Assembly: GCA_007132975.1 (NCBI GenBank)
Contig: SLNO01000042.1
Span: 44,137 to 108,136, forward strand
DNA from: Balneolales bacterium
GTDB lineage: Bacteria; Bacteroidota; Rhodothermia; Balneolales; Natronogracilivirgulaceae
Direction of reading: 5' to 3'
DNA: 64,000 nt
Position numbers and translations under genes: made by a program. This document shows, in pieces, positions 61,207-64,000 of the stretch. Within the stretch, counting starts at the first letter, position 1. Every line of letters begins with the position of its first letter. The notes beneath the pieces are model-generated. The model did no database searches, had not been told where the DNA came from, and saw only the letters and a program-made list of their open reading frames with translations.

Positions 61207-61995
61207 TTAAAGGATTTGTTCGAAAATAGCATCGGATCTTCTTCCCTTTACGCTGTCCAGATGGAACTGAAAGTAGGCATCCAGGTGGTGTATCAGGCTT
61301 TTGATCTCTGTTGCGGGAAAATCGGTGTGTGCAAGCATCATTGTCTTGCCGTCAGCAATATAACGCAGGTATTCGGCTTGAGATTTTGTAAGTCCGAAAC
61401 ACAGACCGCTGTCAGCTTTTTTTGTCACGCTGCCGCTTTCTACGTTCAGGTAACACACGAACCGCGCTTGTGGTTCACTGTCTGCGCTTATTGTGGTTGC
61501 CCTGTCACTGACACGGCCTGCATCGGCCTCGGGGATATGGAGGCTAATACCGATACCGGCTATAAGAGCAACCCGAAGCTGTATGTAGGGGAACAGAAAA
61601 CGCGGATTGGCCTCTGTATTATGCAGCCACCCCAGGAAGTCCATAAGAAAAACCGACATATCGGGCATGGGTTCGTAATCATGGCAGAGCTGTTCGCACA
61701 GTTCGAGGGTGGCCAGGCCCACGGCCATTTTCTCTATCTGCTGATGGATGCGCCAGGTTGGTGTTTTCTGAACGGCATCACTCAGGTTCTGTACATCCCT
61801 GGTTGATTTATGGTAATAGGAGACCTCAAGGATGGCACCCGGCTGAAGCAGTCCGCCGAATTTATTTTTGTTTCGTCTGGCACCCCGTGCCATAACAGCC
61901 ATCTTACCATGCTTTTCACTGAGAAGTGTCACGATCAGGCTGCTTTCACTGAAAGGGACAGTTCTCAGGACGATGGCGGTTGTATCCGTAATCAT
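61207..61995 (-). CDS. recO: DNA repair protein RecO
   Basis: Loads RecA through RecF/R in gap repair. The N-terminal OB fold is clear (TAIVLRTVPFSESSLIVTLLSEKHGKMAVMARGARRNKNKFGGLLQPGAILEVSYY) and a helical C-terminal part follows. The zinc-finger Cys pairs seen in many RecO proteins are absent; only isolated Cys residues remain (FVCYLNVESG, GLCFG). The protein has 262 aa. It lies 29 bp after the RND exporter and 6 bp before the protease gene. Confidence 0.9.
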   Translation of the reverse strand: MITDTTAIVLRTVPFSESSLIVTLLSEKHGKMAVMARGARRNKNKFGGLLQPGAILEVSYYHKSTRDVQNLSDAVQKTPTWRIHQQIEKMAVGLATLELCEQLCHDYEPMPDMSVFLMDFLGWLHNTEANPRFLFPYIQLRVALIAGIGISLHIPEADAGRVSDRATTISADSEPQARFVCYLNVESGSVTKKADSGLCFGLTKSQAEYLRYIADGKTMMLAHTDFPATEIKSLIHHLDAYFQFHLDSVKGRRSDAIFEQIL

Positions 61996-62024
61996 GGCTG
62001 TTCAAGGAAGGCTACGGTGCAGGT

Positions 62025-64000
62025 TCAGAACCGTATCCACCCTCTGTTTTCAAGTAACTGGACCATGGATGGCAGATATGTCAGTGCCGAAAACAGGGTC
62101 AGACCTATTCCCACCACGGCAAGCACGCCTATGGACGTCAATCCCGGATGGTTGGTCAGCAGAAGGCCGGCAAAGCCCAACATGGTTGTGAAGGATCCAA
62201 TGGAAATGTGCTGGCCTGTGCTTTTTAGTACGGCCGACATGCTTTTTTCTCCTTCCTCCCGGTATCTGCTGGCCAGGTGTACGCCATTGTCGTTGCCGAT
62301 TCCCAGAATAGCCGGCAGCACTACCAGGTTGTACATATTGAATGACAGACCCAGCAGCATCATGGCGCCGAAAGTCCAGCTCAACCCTATGAGCAGGGGC
62401 AGCATCGCTATGATGGTCCAGCGAAATGAGCGGAACCCGATATAGACCAGAATAAAGATCATGATGAAGGTTGCAGCAACCATGTAGGGGCTCTCATCCC
62501 TCATCAATTCCAGCATTTCGGCAGCTACAATAGAGGTGCTTGCAGCATGATATATGCTCCCATCTTCCGTCTGAATGATGCCGATCTCGTTTTTAAAGGC
62601 GATTGAGTTGCGTCCATCGGATAGACCGACGGCTGGATAGACCATGACAAACCTGCCTATTTCTCCGTCTCGCGTGAGGAATCTGTTCTTCAGAAACTCA
62701 GGCACGTCATCCACGCTTAGCGGCTCGGTAACACGCGATGCCCTGTACAGGATGTCGATGTATTCTCCCTCCACATCCTGCATGAACGGATCGCGCAGAA
62801 GTTCACGCACTTCGGCAATTTTGGCCAGCTTTATCTCTTCCTCTGCCTGATTGATCGGAAAGCGCTCCTGAAGCGCTTCTACGGCAAGGATGGTCGTTTC
62901 CGGATTGGCCTCCTTTTTTTCACGGATCGTCTGGAGGATCATCCGGACTTCCTCGTCGGTTTCGGCAAGGATATATGCTGGATTGCGCCTGCCACTGGTC
63001 TGATCAATATCTCCTCTCAGCGCACGATACTCTTCGAATTTTGGAAATTCTGGTTCCAGATTGCCAAAATTATATTCAAAATAGAGTTTGTCAGTATTGA
63101 AAAGGACAACCGCTACAATCAACGTACCCGCTGTAAAAATGACGCGTGCAAACGGAAATGGGCGGGCCTCGCCGGACTTTGTGTGAGTAGGGAAAAGGTT
63201 TTTGTTTATAAGGATGAGCCCGAATCGTTCAAATACGGTAATGATGGCCGGCATTATGAACAACATGGACAGATATGCCAGTACAATTCCGGTACCGGAG
63301 ATGAAGCCGAATTCTGAAAATCCGCGGAAATCGGCGATCACAAGAACGAACAGGGCCACAGCAGTGGTCGTAGCGCTTGTCATGATTGCGGAACCGGTGC
63401 TTTCGTAGGTCTGCAGCAGGGAGTTGCGAACCATCTCTCCCGCTGAACGCTTTTCCAGATATCGTGCATAGAAGTGAATGCCATAATCAATCCCAAGACC
63501 GAAGAGTATCACAAACAGCACCGAAGTCATGGTGTTGAGTGTCCCGAACGCGAAATAGGTAATGGCGAAAGTGATGCTCAGGCTGATCAGCAATGGAACT
63601 CCGATGACCAGTATGGGGACGGGAAACCGTATCAGGTGATCGAAAAGTCGATGGGTACGATGCCGATGGTGTCCCCTTCTGTAATTGATGATTTTTTTTA
63701 TGAGGAAGTAGAATCCTACAAGAAGGATCACCCCGGTAATACCCGAACCGAAACTCGTAATCACGTCTCTGATAATGGAATCGAGCTCCATCAAGTGCCG
63801 CTCCAGCCGTCCGCCAGCAACCGCTGCCATTTCCGGGTGAAAAGTAGCCGGCTCCATTTCGTCAATGAGCTGCTGGAAGGTTGAGAAAAGGTCCCTGATG
63901 TACGTTAGGTCGCTTTGCGACCCGGTGGGAAAGAAACTGAGCACCAGGCTTGAGCTGTCCTGGTTTACAGGGTATTCGGAGGGAATCAGTTCATGGTACA
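62025..64000 (-). CDS. RND/MMPL-family exporter (N-terminus beyond window)
   Basis: The frame is open to the right edge, so the ORF-track start at 63944 is not real; the residues before it (ending SEYPVNQDSSSLVLSFFPTG) continue the protein. The visible 658 residues include the end of the first periplasmic loop, a TM bundle with LFGLGIDYGIHFYARYLEKRSAG, a second loop and a second bundle with ILGIGNDNGVHLASRYREEGEKS. Both are family motifs of predicted RND exporters (COG1033/MMPL). It resembles the exporter at 8.1-10.6 kb in plan but is not identical. Cargo is unknown. Confidence 0.88.
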   Translation of the reverse strand, partial: YHELIPSEYPVNQDSSSLVLSFFPTGSQSDLTYIRDLFSTFQQLIDEMEPATFHPEMAAVAGGRLERHLMELDSIIRDVITSFGSGITGVILLVGFYFLIKKIINYRRGHHRHRTHRLFDHLIRFPVPILVIGVPLLISLSITFAITYFAFGTLNTMTSVLFVILFGLGIDYGIHFYARYLEKRSAGEMVRNSLLQTYESTGSAIMTSATTTAVALFVLVIADFRGFSEFGFISGTGIVLAYLSMLFIMPAIITVFERFGLILINKNLFPTHTKSGEARPFPFARVIFTAGTLIVAVVLFNTDKLYFEYNFGNLEPEFPKFEEYRALRGDIDQTSGRRNPAYILAETDEEVRMILQTIREKKEANPETTILAVEALQERFPINQAEEEIKLAKIAEVRELLRDPFMQDVEGEYIDILYRASRVTEPLSVDDVPEFLKNRFLTRDGEIGRFVMVYPAVGLSDGRNSIAFKNEIGIIQTEDGSIYHAASTSIVAAEMLELMRDESPYMVAATFIMIFILVYIGFRSFRWTIIAMLPLLIGLSWTFGAMMLLGLSFNMYNLVVLPAILGIGNDNGVHLASRYREEGEKSMSAVLKSTGQHISIGSFTTMLGFAGLLLTNHPGLTSIGVLAVVGIGLTLFSALTYLPSMVQLLENRGWIRF

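Noticed and set aside
1-64000. tRNA, rRNA, CRISPR arrays, insertion sequences and prophage
   Set aside because: I scanned the intergenic stretches by eye and saw no cloverleaf-type tRNA, spaced short repeats, transposase or phage genes; the Xer protein looks like a housekeeping recombinase.

Overview
The window looks like chromosomal core and accessory DNA from a member of the Bacteroidota / Balneolota / Rhodothermota group (FCB superphylum). The support is a bacillithiol enzyme (BshC), DUF2723 and DUF4837 proteins, several PorV/PorQ-type outer-membrane proteins, a secreted propeller with a type-IX-like C-terminal tail, and at least six intergenic promoters that fit TTG/TTTG-N(18-21)-TAnnTTTG, the Bacteroidota-type promoter. 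No tRNA, rRNA, CRISPR array or insertion sequence was seen. The genus cannot be fixed from the sequence alone.

Layout. 1-3.4 kb: minus-strand nuoABCDEF (nuoF cut by the edge) with its own promoter. 3.7-8.2 kb: plus-strand bifunctional nuclease, bshC, 5-formyl-THF cyclo-ligase, a PspC-domain protein and thymidylate kinase. 8.1-12 kb: minus-strand outer-membrane barrel candidate and RND/MMPL exporter. 12-18.5 kb: plus-strand SRPBCC protein, aroE, pgeF, then dxr-rseP-psd-pssA. 18.5-23.2 kb: minus-strand surface cluster (lipoprotein, T9SS-type propeller, two PorV/PorQ-like proteins) with a tandem 97-bp repeat. 23.4-31.9 kb: a complete trp operon, leader peptide-attenuator-trpE-trpS-trpG-trpD-trpC-trpF-trpB-trpA. 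32-43 kb: DUF4837 lipoprotein, M23 peptidase, hprK, hpf, Xer recombinase, a small AraC-like protein, glycosyltransferase, DUF494, ybeY and a DUF2723 membrane protein. 43-55 kb: M1 aminopeptidase lipoprotein, a separate nuoI, der, a UvrD-like helicase, and a solenoid lipoprotein paired with a trypsin-like lipoprotein. 55-64 kb: mutL, a small conserved-looking protein, a candidate ncRNA, icd, a DegP-like protease, recO and a second RND exporter (cut by the edge).

How the genes work together. The best regulatory story is the trp operon. A 17-residue leader with four consecutive Trp codons precedes two mutually exclusive hairpins, a classical ribosome-mediated attenuator. Because trpS lies inside the operon, the same sensor should control both tryptophan supply and tRNA-Trp charging. 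Complex I genes are split: nuoA-F at the left edge and nuoI 45 kb away behind its own promoter. The minus-strand lipoprotein/propeller/PorV cluster reads as a cell-surface module.

The least explained element is a dispersed repeat of about 97-107 bp present four times: two tandem copies upstream of a PorV-like gene, one inverted copy between trpB and trpA, and one upstream of the DUF4837 gene. It holds an inverted repeat of up to 11 bp and a variable but paired GACCG/CGGTC hairpin. Its left end carries an ATGAAA/TTGAAA that falls at the start of the downstream gene in two places. The second unexplained item is a promoter plus a roughly 95-nt structured, T-run-ended segment at 57.4-57.5 kb that may be a small RNA.
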